Below are positions 34,903-42,762 of a DNA stretch of 64,000 bases, one piece after another (the first letter of the stretch is position 1; each line of letters starts with the position of its first letter). The notes under the pieces are model-generated. The model ran no database searches and was not told the DNA's origin. It saw only the letters and a list, made by a program, of their open reading frames with translations. The position numbers and the translations under genes are program-made. This DNA is from Psychrobacillus sp044762745 (GTDB lineage Bacteria > Bacillota > Bacilli > Bacillales_A > Planococcaceae), in NCBI RefSeq assembly GCF_044762745.1, contig NZ_JBIWEX010000002.1, positions 200,499 to 264,498 on the forward strand, written 5' to 3'.

Positions 34903-37215
34903 CTACTCCTTTATATGTTCGGATATTTTTATTTTTCCAGCATTTAATGTACCAATAATTGTTGCAATAAGTACTGCACATACCATTAATAATGGACTAA
35001 GCAGGTATGCCGAAAGCGGATTGACCTCAAAATTAAACGTCGAGGCTCCGAACGAGGAGATCATCAAACCTGCAAGCATCTCTCCAAGCGTGTTTGCCAG
35101 AAGCGTACCGACAACAATTCCTACGAATAATACGAATATCGACCGCGTTATATATTGCGTTTTAATATCTGAGTTCGTAAAACCGAACGATTTTAAGACA
35201 GCAATGGAATGTCTATCCTTTGCAACGAGCATTTTCATAAATAACAGTGTAACGAGTACGGTAATAATCAACGCAACGGCAACTGCAGCGTAGGATGCCA
35301 TTTCGACAGAACTTATTGTAGAGCCGAGGGTCTGCGAAACAAATTCATCAATGTCGGACACCTTTGCAAAGTCAAATCTGTCCGTGTATTCCGTAACCTT
35401 TGCTTCTATAAGAGATTTATCTGCAATCCCAACATTAATAATGCTCCAAATGATGTCCGCTGAACGGTCGGTAAAAACAGCTTTTGCAGTTTTGCCACCG
35501 TTAGTAACGTCGGAATATATTCCAATTACCTTGAGGTCTTTCTCTTGCCCCTCCATCACAAGTGTAATAACGTCGCCAACCTTTTTGCTCATCTCACTTG
35601 CGTTAATAGATGAAAGCGCAATTTCGTCAGCACGGACAGGTCCTCTGCCCTCCGAATACTGTATAGGAAATGCCGAATGGTCGCCGAGTTCGATTTTAAT
35701 ATTTTCCTCTGCTCCATCTTTCGATTTAGCTTTAAATGTTTTTGTTGTAAAGACGGCATATTTTGAAATGGTACTGTCACTTTCTAACGTCTTTACAATT
35801 TCAGCAACTTCTTTTTCAACGTTATTGCTTGTCTGTATACGCAGATCATAGTTTCCAATCCCCATATAATTGATGAAGCTTTTGGAGGAAATCGTGTTGT
35901 ACAAGTTCTGCGGAACAATCATGATAAATGCCGAAATCACCAGGACCGCTAAGCTAGTGGCGTAAAGTCTTTTCCGTGTGAGCACATCTTGAATACCGAG
36001 AAAAATATTCGTGTTAAACAGCCTATTTCTGCTTAGAGAAAAACGCTTTGCACCCGTATTTTTTTCCTGGGAAGTACCAAAGCGTATTGCTTCCGCCGCG
36101 GATATTTTTCGAAAGCGTTTCAAAACGAAATTTACATACACAATAATTGCAAAGAATACAAGCAGGATGCCGATGATTCCTAAGATAAGACCAAAAGTGG
36201 CGTTTTCGCTCTCTCCCATAAAAAGCCGAATATTATCAAGAAGCATGCCTTGGAACACAAGCGAAAGAATGTATCCAAGAATACTACCTATAGCGGCAAT
36301 TACGATGTATTTCGAAAGATAAATCTTCTTTATGTCGGAAAGACGTAACCCTATTGCTTTCATCACGCCAATTTCACGGTAATCGTCTTCTATTTTCGCA
36401 AGGAGCGTAAAGCGTATGCTCATAAATGCGATGGCAACGACAAGTGCACTTACAAGAAGGATAACCGCAATCATCATCCCGTCTGAAATAGCGTTCATCG
36501 TTTTGAAAAGCGTATAGGTAACTGTCGGTCCGTTCGCTTCAAGTCCCGCTGTGGCATAAGCAGTTTCAAATGCGCCGATCGTGGAGAAATCTTTTAATCT
36601 GAACTCAATCAGGTACTCTGTAGTTCCAAAGCTTTTCATGTCCGCGTAGTCATTGCTACTTACAAGAAATCTTTTAGATCCAGAGAGTGAGGAATTCATC
36701 ATTGAATCACGAAGAAACCCCGCAACGGTAAATTCCTTCCCGCTTATGACTGCCTTGTCACCGACCTTAGTCGTATTGTCCTTCATATAGCTTACTGGAA
36801 CAAACAGTTCACCGTCAGATACATTGAGGATATTACCATCAAAATCAAGAAGATAATCAAATTTTTCGTTCTGTACGCTGAGACCGTTGTCCTGGACACT
36901 ATTCGCAAGCGATTTATCGCCGAGAATAATTTCTGCGCCGTCTATGCCTAGAAATTCAACCACCTGAAATTCTTCGACATTGCTATTTTGCTCCGCAAAA
37001 GACATAAGGTGCGCAGTATCCATTTCACCCGAATGCATCTGCATAAAATGAGGTGTTTTCGCTTGTGTCATTAGATTATCCACTGCGCCCGAAAGATTAA
37101 CGATGAGAATTGCCGCAAGCGAAACAAGCATAGCCGAAACAGCAACAAATACTATTGTCGTCAAGCTGATTGCTTTGCTTTTTAACATGTCATTACGGAT
37201 TATTCTATAATTCAT
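34903..37215 (-). CDS. FtsX-like ABC permease, 770 aa
   Basis: The protein begins with helix 1 (ISLTTIVFVAVSAMLVSLAAI), then an extracytoplasmic domain of about 200 residues. Helix group 2-4 (residues 245-370) carries the FtsX core EIGVMKAIGLRLSDIKKIYL. A second such unit follows, with helix near 420, an extracytoplasmic domain, and the core SIAVLKSFGFTNSDIKTQYI near 680. Two FtsX units in one chain are usual for BceB/YtrF-type transporters that move peptides or lipids or act in resistance. No sensor kinase is beside it; the XRE/DUF2178 pair downstream may serve as regulator. Confidence 0.88.
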   Translation of the reverse strand: MNYRIIRNDMLKSKAISLTTIVFVAVSAMLVSLAAILIVNLSGAVDNLMTQAKTPHFMQMHSGEMDTAHLMSFAEQNSNVEEFQVVEFLGIDGAEIILGDKSLANSVQDNGLSVQNEKFDYLLDFDGNILNVSDGELFVPVSYMKDNTTKVGDKAVISGKEFTVAGFLRDSMMNSSLSGSKRFLVSSNDYADMKSFGTTEYLIEFRLKDFSTIGAFETAYATAGLEANGPTVTYTLFKTMNAISDGMMIAVILLVSALVVAIAFMSIRFTLLAKIEDDYREIGVMKAIGLRLSDIKKIYLSKYIVIAAIGSILGYILSLVFQGMLLDNIRLFMGESENATFGLILGIIGILLVFFAIIVYVNFVLKRFRKISAAEAIRFGTSQEKNTGAKRFSLSRNRLFNTNIFLGIQDVLTRKRLYATSLAVLVISAFIMIVPQNLYNTISSKSFINYMGIGNYDLRIQTSNNVEKEVAEIVKTLESDSTISKYAVFTTKTFKAKSKDGAEENIKIELGDHSAFPIQYSEGRGPVRADEIALSSINASEMSKKVGDVITLVMEGQEKDLKVIGIYSDVTNGGKTAKAVFTDRSADIIWSIINVGIADKSLIEAKVTEYTDRFDFAKVSDIDEFVSQTLGSTISSVEMASYAAVAVALIITVLVTLLFMKMLVAKDRHSIAVLKSFGFTNSDIKTQYITRSIFVLFVGIVVGTLLANTLGEMLAGLMISSFGASTFNFEVNPLSAYLLSPLLMVCAVLIATIIGTLNAGKIKISEHIKE

Positions 37216-37357
37216 AAGTCACCTCTGTTTTCAAGATAAGATAATTGCAAAAACAAAAACTATAACGCTTGCTACTATTTAAATAATCTCCTCGTCTTCA
37301 TAAAGTCTTCTTTATGTAACTATACACTTGAACAGAATATTCCTTATTAGTCCTTTG

Positions 37358-37439
37358 CTTGATTTTCATCTAAGTCTTTAGACTGATTAAAAGCATGGTT
37401 GGAACACAAAAAAACCCTTCCAGTTTTAAGTGGAAAGGT
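37358..37439. repeat. Direct repeat copy B flanking the XRE-ABC module
   Basis: 82 bp aligned gaplessly with 32928-33009. It includes the hairpin CCTTCCA/TGGAAAGG that acts as terminator for the FUSC gene on the minus strand. Confidence 0.6.
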
Positions 37440-37468
37440 CTTAAATGTTACCAAAAATATTTTCAATT

Positions 37469-39400
37469 CTATTCATCCTTCAATCCACTTGCGCACAGTG
37501 AATCCTGCAGACGTTGGACTTCCGTTTTTATTTTATTAAATCCGCTTATCTCAGGAATAGATTTCTTAGAAAATGCTAGTTCCTTTTCAGCTGATTTTGC
37601 CATCGTTTCAAATACAAGTAACATTTGGGAAAGTTCGCTTTCAGCTAGTATTGGTCGATCTTTATATTTAGCCGAAGTATCTAGTAAATAACCAAGCTGT
37701 TCAATCGAACGAATCGCAGGATATAGGCGATCCAGTCGTCCTTTATCTCTAGGAATTTCTCCTAAAGCAGTCGTATAGACAACTTTTAAATTCGTAAGGT
37801 TTGTCTGCATTTTGCTTAGTTCTCTTGAATATTCAGGTTTTATTAGACTAGATTCTTTCGAAAAAAGCGTATGAAAAAACTGTTGTTGACTTCGAATTGT
37901 TTTTGCCATTGTATGGGGAACTATGCTTGCGGCACTTTTCCTGTTCATGATGAGAGTACCAATTATACCGATTGCACACCCGATGAGTACGTCAAATACA
38001 CGAGCAGAAGCAAAATAGGAGATATCATGTATTTTTGTCGTACTTTCCGCAAGTAATAATGCATTCGGAGTAATAAATAATGCAGCAATCCCGTAATTTA
38101 AAACAATTGCAAGTTCTGTCAAAAATGTCAAAAGAAAAATAGCGATTGCAATGACATAGCCATCTGGTTGAAAAAAGAGAATAGCTGTAGCGGTTAAAAT
38201 GCCAATAATTGTCCCAAGTGAACGTTGAATTGCCCGGTGAAATGTCCCCATAATAGTTGCTCCTGACAAGACTGCGGCACACGATAAAGTTACCCAATAC
38301 GAGCGACTAAACTCAAATGATTGTGCAATAATTGCAGCGACAAAAAGAACAGAACCGTACCGTATTGTATTCAAAAATACAACAGAATTCTTATCGAACG
38401 CTCCCCCAAGTACGACACGAAGAGATGGCTTGGAAATGCTTATCTCTCGTTGAATATTGGATAATGGTTCATTTAGAAGCATACTAGCTTCATTTACAAT
38501 TGCATACAAATGGGCAAACCGATTATCAGGTACTTCAAGTGATGGGATAATTTCCTGCTCATTCTTGTCAATTTTGCTAGAAATAGATCGAAGGGTCGCT
38601 CCTATTTCGTTAGGCATTTTCCCCTCTAACTTTCCAACATTTTCGAGAACATACAGAAACACATTATTTGCCTCTTCGTTTAATAAAACAAGGCGTTTAA
38701 ACGTTGCCGAAACTCGCCAAGGAATGTACCCAGACAAGAGAAGTTCTTCTACTGATTTTAAAGAAGCTCTGATTTTTTGCTTGGAACTATCGAAACCTTC
38801 AGTACCAACCGATTCGATAAAAACAGCAAGTTCATCGTATACTTTCTTCACCGCCACTTTCTCTGGTCCATGTGGGTTGTTAAACCAGCCAATCATACCA
38901 ATGATCCAAGAAAATGCTCCTCCTAGAAAAACTAGTCCAGCACGTAGTGGAGCTAATGATGGATCCACAGGCATTCCCGTGCCCATTAAAAAAGCTAAAA
39001 CAAAGAAGATTGCCGCCGGGCCTGTAATTCGTAAAGCCCCAAACAGGAATGTACTAATAGATCCGATTAACGCAACTACAAGCGCTATTAAAAAAGGATA
39101 GGGCGCAACCAACGTGCCTAGCCCCATTACAATCGATAATCCGATTAATGCAAAAAATAATTTTTTAGCTCGAAAAGCATATGGGATGTTAAATACATAC
39201 AGATACGTTAAGCCCCCGAGACCTGCAATAAGTCCGTACTCTAAACTACCCAACAAATAACCGATTAGTACTGGTAAACCAGCACAAATACCTGCGCTAA
39301 AAGCCTTCATCCAAGGGAGGGGGTTCTTGTTTACTGCAAAAGCTTGTTTGATGGTCAAAAAAAGTGTGGAAGAAATGGATTCAGTAGTTTTATTTTTCAA
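37469..39400 (-). CDS. FUSC-family membrane protein (aromatic acid exporter-like)
   Basis: A 643-aa protein with two blocks of about five to six helices (residues 30-165 and 340-475), each followed by a soluble helical domain. This is the layout of YccS/YhfK/FUSC proteins and plant-like aluminium-activated transporters. The second block holds FSRSYWVTLSCAAVLSGATIMGTFHRAIQRSLGT, read in two parts, the FUSC signature. Family members export aromatic carboxylates. The start is TTG 39400 behind AAGAAGGAATCCAC. Substrate unknown. Confidence 0.85.
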   Translation of the reverse strand: MKNKTTESISSTLFLTIKQAFAVNKNPLPWMKAFSAGICAGLPVLIGYLLGSLEYGLIAGLGGLTYLYVFNIPYAFRAKKLFFALIGLSIVMGLGTLVAPYPFLIALVVALIGSISTFLFGALRITGPAAIFFVLAFLMGTGMPVDPSLAPLRAGLVFLGGAFSWIIGMIGWFNNPHGPEKVAVKKVYDELAVFIESVGTEGFDSSKQKIRASLKSVEELLLSGYIPWRVSATFKRLVLLNEEANNVFLYVLENVGKLEGKMPNEIGATLRSISSKIDKNEQEIIPSLEVPDNRFAHLYAIVNEASMLLNEPLSNIQREISISKPSLRVVLGGAFDKNSVVFLNTIRYGSVLFVAAIIAQSFEFSRSYWVTLSCAAVLSGATIMGTFHRAIQRSLGTIIGILTATAILFFQPDGYVIAIAIFLLTFLTELAIVLNYGIAALFITPNALLLAESTTKIHDISYFASARVFDVLIGCAIGIIGTLIMNRKSAASIVPHTMAKTIRSQQQFFHTLFSKESSLIKPEYSRELSKMQTNLTNLKVVYTTALGEIPRDKGRLDRLYPAIRSIEQLGYLLDTSAKYKDRPILAESELSQMLLVFETMAKSAEKELAFSKKSIPEISGFNKIKTEVQRLQDSLCASGLKDE

Positions 39401-39569
39401 GTGGATTCCTTCTTTTTAATAAGTGATTAGCTAATTATACAGCTGAAACTAATGGATAACAAAAATTATGTTTGGATAGGGAGTCTTTCCACAAAGAAAG
39501 AAAAAGCGAAAGCACTCATGAACTTAAAAACTAAAGGGAAAAGTTGTATTTCCAAAACTGTGCAAGAAC

Positions 39570-39580
39570 TGTTATAATGA
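39570..39580 (+). promoter_or_regulatory. Extended -10 promoter of the antiporter gene
   Basis: TGTTATAAT (TATAAT at 39573-39578) has the TGn extension. It gives a transcript starting near 39585, about 95 nt upstream of the antiporter start. Confidence 0.5.
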
Positions 39581-39603
39581 GTTTACAATTAAATTATAAA
39601 CGC

Positions 39604-39650
39604 AACACATGGAGGAGTCAGTCAACACTGGCACCTCCATGTGTTTTTTC
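39604..39650 (+). promoter_or_regulatory. Attenuator-like terminator in the antiporter leader
   Basis: AACACATGGAGG pairs with CCTCCATGTGTT over an 18-nt loop and is followed by a T6 run. It lies between the promoter and the antiporter start, and no gene on this strand ends before it. The likely role is transcription attenuation of the antiporter. Confidence 0.6.
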
Positions 39651-39680
39651 GTTTATAATTCTCATTTTAGGAGGGGAATT

Positions 39681-40814
39681 ATGTTTATTTTACAAATAGT
39701 TATCATTTTACTGGCAACTAAAATAGCTGGTCAAGTAAGTGTTCGATTAGGTCAACCATCTGTTTTAGGTAAGATTTTAGTTGGGATTATTTTAGGACCA
39801 GCATTGTTGGGATGGGTTCAAGATACGGAGATATTAACTATCTTTAGTCAAATAGGAGTCCTACTTTTAATGTTTCTAGCGGGTCTAGAAACAAACTTAA
39901 AAGATTTAAACCGAAATAAGAAAGCGGCTATATTAGTAGCGCTCGGTGGAATTATGGCTCCAATTATAGGTGGATATATTGGGTCTCATTTTTATGGTTT
40001 TTCGGTTGGAGAATCGATTTTTATCGGTTTATTATTATCGGCAACTTCTGTCAGTATTTCCGTTCAAACATTAAGAGAACTAGGGTGGCTGAATAGTAAA
40101 GAGGGTTCAACTTTATTAGGTGCAGCTGTTTTAGACGATATTATTGTCGTTATTTTAATTGCAATTGCTATGAGTTTCTTTGCTGGAACTGATGTTAGTA
40201 TCGCATTACTAATTGGGAAAAAAATCTTATTCTTTATTATCATTATTTTAGCTTCAAAATGGTTGATTCCTAAATTTCTTCAAGTGTTCTCTAAATTCAA
40301 AGTTACGGAAGCAACATTAAGTGCTGGATTAATTATTTGTTTTAGCTTTGCTTATTTTGCAGAGTACCTTGGAATTGCTGGGATTATTGGGACGTTTTTT
40401 GCTGGGATTGCCATTGCGCAAACAAAATTCAAGGAGGAAATTGAGCATAAAGTTGAACCAATTGCATATGGAATTTTTGTACCGTTTTTCTTTGTTAGTA
40501 TTGGTTTAGCTGTATCTTTTGATGGAATTGGAGACCAATTAGGATTTATTATTGTTTTCTCTCTGATTGCTATTATAACCAAGTTTATTGGTTCGGGGAT
40601 TGGGGCTCGTTTATCTGGCTTCAATGCAAAGTCTTCCATGGGTATTGGTGCAGGAATGATTTCAAGAGGGGAAGTTGCATTAATATTAGCTGTTATGGGA
40701 TTAGAGAGCGGTCTATTACCTACGCAATATTATACTTCAATGATTATTGTCGTAATAGGTACGACTATAGTTACACCTCCATTGTTAAAATCGATATTTG
40801 GAAAACGTAATTAG
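39681..40814 (+). CDS. CPA2-family cation:proton antiporter
   Basis: A 377-aa protein with about 12 helices. The first segment (LGQPSVLGKILVGIILGPALLGW) and the Asp-bearing LLGAAVLDDIIVVILIAIAMS near residue 145 mark the NapA/KefB-type transport core, and FFFVSIGLAVSF follows the usual amphipathic stretch. There is no TrkA-N (RCK) domain, unlike full KefB/KefC. The start is ATG 39681 behind AGGAGGGGAATT; the upstream frame crosses the leader terminator. It probably exchanges Na+ or K+ for protons. Confidence 0.9.
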   Translation: MFILQIVIILLATKIAGQVSVRLGQPSVLGKILVGIILGPALLGWVQDTEILTIFSQIGVLLLMFLAGLETNLKDLNRNKKAAILVALGGIMAPIIGGYIGSHFYGFSVGESIFIGLLLSATSVSISVQTLRELGWLNSKEGSTLLGAAVLDDIIVVILIAIAMSFFAGTDVSIALLIGKKILFFIIIILASKWLIPKFLQVFSKFKVTEATLSAGLIICFSFAYFAEYLGIAGIIGTFFAGIAIAQTKFKEEIEHKVEPIAYGIFVPFFFVSIGLAVSFDGIGDQLGFIIVFSLIAIITKFIGSGIGARLSGFNAKSSMGIGAGMISRGEVALILAVMGLESGLLPTQYYTSMIIVVIGTTIVTPPLLKSIFGKRN

Positions 40815-40861
40815 AAAAAATTCTTCTTCAATTAACGAGTGCTTTAGTTAAAGAAGGAAAA

Positions 40862-40896
40862 AAAACGCTTAGAGAAATATTCTCTAAGCGTTTTCA
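40862..40896. terminator. Terminator of the antiporter gene
   Basis: AAAACGCTTAGAGAA and its complement, with A/T runs on both sides, 48 bp after the stop codon. Confidence 0.8.
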
Positions 40897-40952
40897 TGTT
40901 ATCTATTAAAATGTAATTCGTTGTATTCTAATCATAAAATACTAGGTTTAGA

Positions 40953-41018
40953 TTACATTCTAGCTACTTCTTTAGCAAAGTCTTTTTCAAAGTACTCCGC
41001 TTTCTGCTTTAAATGCTT
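40953..41018 (-). pseudogene. C-terminal remnant of a gene cut off by the GC-rich island
   Basis: In the AT-rich DNA just outside the island, the minus strand reads LKHLKQKAEYFEKDFAKEVARM followed by a stop, in two parts a coherent amphipathic C-terminal helix. An in-frame stop lies upstream at 41022. No ribosome binding site. It is probably the tail of a host gene disrupted at this junction. Protein family unknown. Confidence 0.35.
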
Positions 41019-41031
41019 TAATCATATAATC

Positions 41032-42597
41032 TTAATACTTCGATTCCCCCGGTGCCCTAGTGGTGCTGGACTGCTGAGTAGACCGGCTCACCTCGATCCC
41101 ATCGGCCACCCTCAGTTCGGCTCCGTCGATGCCGTCGACGACGTTTTCCACCATACTGAGGTCTTCCCCTGCATCGATCCTGATGCCGTTGGCGGCCTGT
41201 CGAATGACGTTGTACTCAATCCTGATACCTAAGGGGATTCCTGTTCCCCTTCCGTCAGTACCGCGGTCCTTACCGAGCCGGATGGCCCAGAACCCTTCAG
41301 TCCCTCCAGTGATGTGGTTACCGTGCAACTTCGTGCCCGGCCCATTGCGTACCTCGATGCCGACCTTCGAATCCTCCCCGGCGGTGATTCTGTTGTCCTC
41401 GATGAGGGTGTCAGGAGTTCCCAGGATGACGAGGACTCCCTGACGATTTCCAATCAGGTCGTTGGAGTGCACCCAGTTTCCAGGTCCTGAGGCGTCGTGC
41501 TTGTTCTTGGACCCGCCGGAATTGCCCAGCGCGATGCCCGCCCGATGACCGCCGATGACCGTGTTGTCCCGGACCTCGTTCAGGTATTCACCCTCGCCGT
41601 GCAGGTCGATGGCGTCGAGATGGCTGCCGACGATAGTGTTCTCCGCCACGAGATTGTTGTGCGTGGGGAACTGCAGCAGAATAGCGTGCCGCAGATGCAT
41701 GCCATCGAAGTTATTGCCGATGACGACATTGTGCCGGGAATCGTTGGCGGCATCCGGGTCGTGCTGGTCCGCTGAGCCCTCGATAGCGATGCCGTAGCCC
41801 TGTCCGCCGGGACCAACGGCAGTTGCCTCACTTACGTAGTTTCCAGAGAGGGTCACTTCACGGCTGGCCTTGACGGAGATCCCGTGGCGCTCGAACTTAC
41901 GGATGCCCACATTCTCCACAAGGACCCGAGAGCTGGCCTTCCCTTTGTGGGCTCCGAGGTAGATACCGTACATAGGGCCACCACCCGCGTCGCCGTCGTC
42001 GGGATCGTCGCCAAGTGGACCCTCATAACGGGAGGTGATAGTGAAGTCAGCGACGATGACATCGTGGATACCTGAGCCGCGGATCACCCGACTGTCATCC
42101 TCACCATCGAGGGAGGTCAGCAGCACGGTGCGCTCCTGGCCTTCGCCGCGTAGATCCACACCGCTGCGCAACACGATGTTCGCCGACTCGTCGTCCAGGT
42201 CAGTGGAGCGCAGGTCATACGTGCCGGCCGGCAGCAGGACTTCGTCACCCGATTCAGCCGCGTCCAGGGCCGCCCGAATGGCTGCTGCGTCGTCGTGTGA
42301 GTCCGGATCCGGATCTGCCCCGAAGTGCGTGACGTCCAGGGTCCTGCCAGTGACCGGACCCGGCGTCGGCACCTCGATCGGCGCTCCGGACCGGTCCACC
42401 AAGCCGGGGTCCTGCCAGTCGCCATGCCCGGACGGTGCGGGTTCTACGGCTTTTTCACTTTCGGACGGTGCAGGTTCTACGGCTTCATCTCTCTCGACCG
42501 GTCCGTCGGATTCCTCGACGATGCATGCGGTCAAGAGGACCACCAACATCGATATCACCAGACCTAGCATACTGTTCTGAACGAATCCCTTCATCAT
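41032..42597 (-). CDS. Secreted right-handed parallel beta-helix lipoprotein (pectate-lyase-like)
   Basis: A 521-aa protein with a lipoprotein signal peptide (LGLVISMLVVLLTAC, Cys at residue about 25), then an acidic linker with two EPAPS repeats. The Pectate_lyase_3-type domain start (DVTHFGADPDPDSHDDAAAI) is near residue 95, and the remaining 400 residues are parallel beta-helix rungs (RHGISVKASREVTLSGNYV; NNLVAENTIVGSHLDAIDL). Such folds act as polysaccharide lyases, hydrolases or epimerases. Catalytic residues cannot be placed by eye. GC is about 60%, far above neighbours. ATG 42597 follows AAGGAAGGACGTGAGAAGT; upstream codons are antisense to a terminator. Confidence 0.8.
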   Translation of the reverse strand: MMKGFVQNSMLGLVISMLVVLLTACIVEESDGPVERDEAVEPAPSESEKAVEPAPSGHGDWQDPGLVDRSGAPIEVPTPGPVTGRTLDVTHFGADPDPDSHDDAAAIRAALDAAESGDEVLLPAGTYDLRSTDLDDESANIVLRSGVDLRGEGQERTVLLTSLDGEDDSRVIRGSGIHDVIVADFTITSRYEGPLGDDPDDGDAGGGPMYGIYLGAHKGKASSRVLVENVGIRKFERHGISVKASREVTLSGNYVSEATAVGPGGQGYGIAIEGSADQHDPDAANDSRHNVVIGNNFDGMHLRHAILLQFPTHNNLVAENTIVGSHLDAIDLHGEGEYLNEVRDNTVIGGHRAGIALGNSGGSKNKHDASGPGNWVHSNDLIGNRQGVLVILGTPDTLIEDNRITAGEDSKVGIEVRNGPGTKLHGNHITGGTEGFWAIRLGKDRGTDGRGTGIPLGIRIEYNVIRQAANGIRIDAGEDLSMVENVVDGIDGAELRVADGIEVSRSTQQSSTTRAPGESKY

Positions 42598-42645
42598 ACT
42601 TCTCACGTCCTTCCTTGTTTTTTTTTCGTCGCCATTGGAGGCGTC

Positions 42646-42700
42646 GAAAAAAGCGTTGAGCCCGCGAGCCTCGGCTTTATTCGCCGAGCTCGCGGGCTCA
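42646..42700 (-). terminator. GC-rich terminator of the GH3 gene
   Basis: TGAGCCCGCGAGC pairs with its complement, with an inner CGGC/GCCG stem, and is followed by T7 on the minus strand. A second small dyad (CGACGCC/GGCGACG with flanking A/T runs) follows at 42618-42652. Such a GC-rich terminator is foreign in style to the host. Confidence 0.85.
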
Positions 42701-42762
42701 CTATCTTCAGGATGCCTGACTCCCCTTACCAGGTCGCCGATGTCATCCCATCGCAAGGGTTC

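Noticed and set aside
35351..36322. Plus-strand ORFs over the FtsX permease
   Set aside because: Shadow frames opposite a clear permease gene.
39609..39680. Upstream start of the antiporter frame
   Set aside because: It would translate through the leader terminator; ATG 39681 has the strong ribosome binding site and the conserved N terminus.
41129..42580. Several long plus-strand frames over the beta-helix gene
   Set aside because: GC-rich DNA has few stops on either strand. The minus frame has a signal peptide, a lipobox and regular beta-helix rungs; the others show no structure.
42598..42756. Upstream extension of the beta-helix ORF
   Set aside because: It covers the GH3 terminator hairpin and precedes a proper signal peptide start at 42597.
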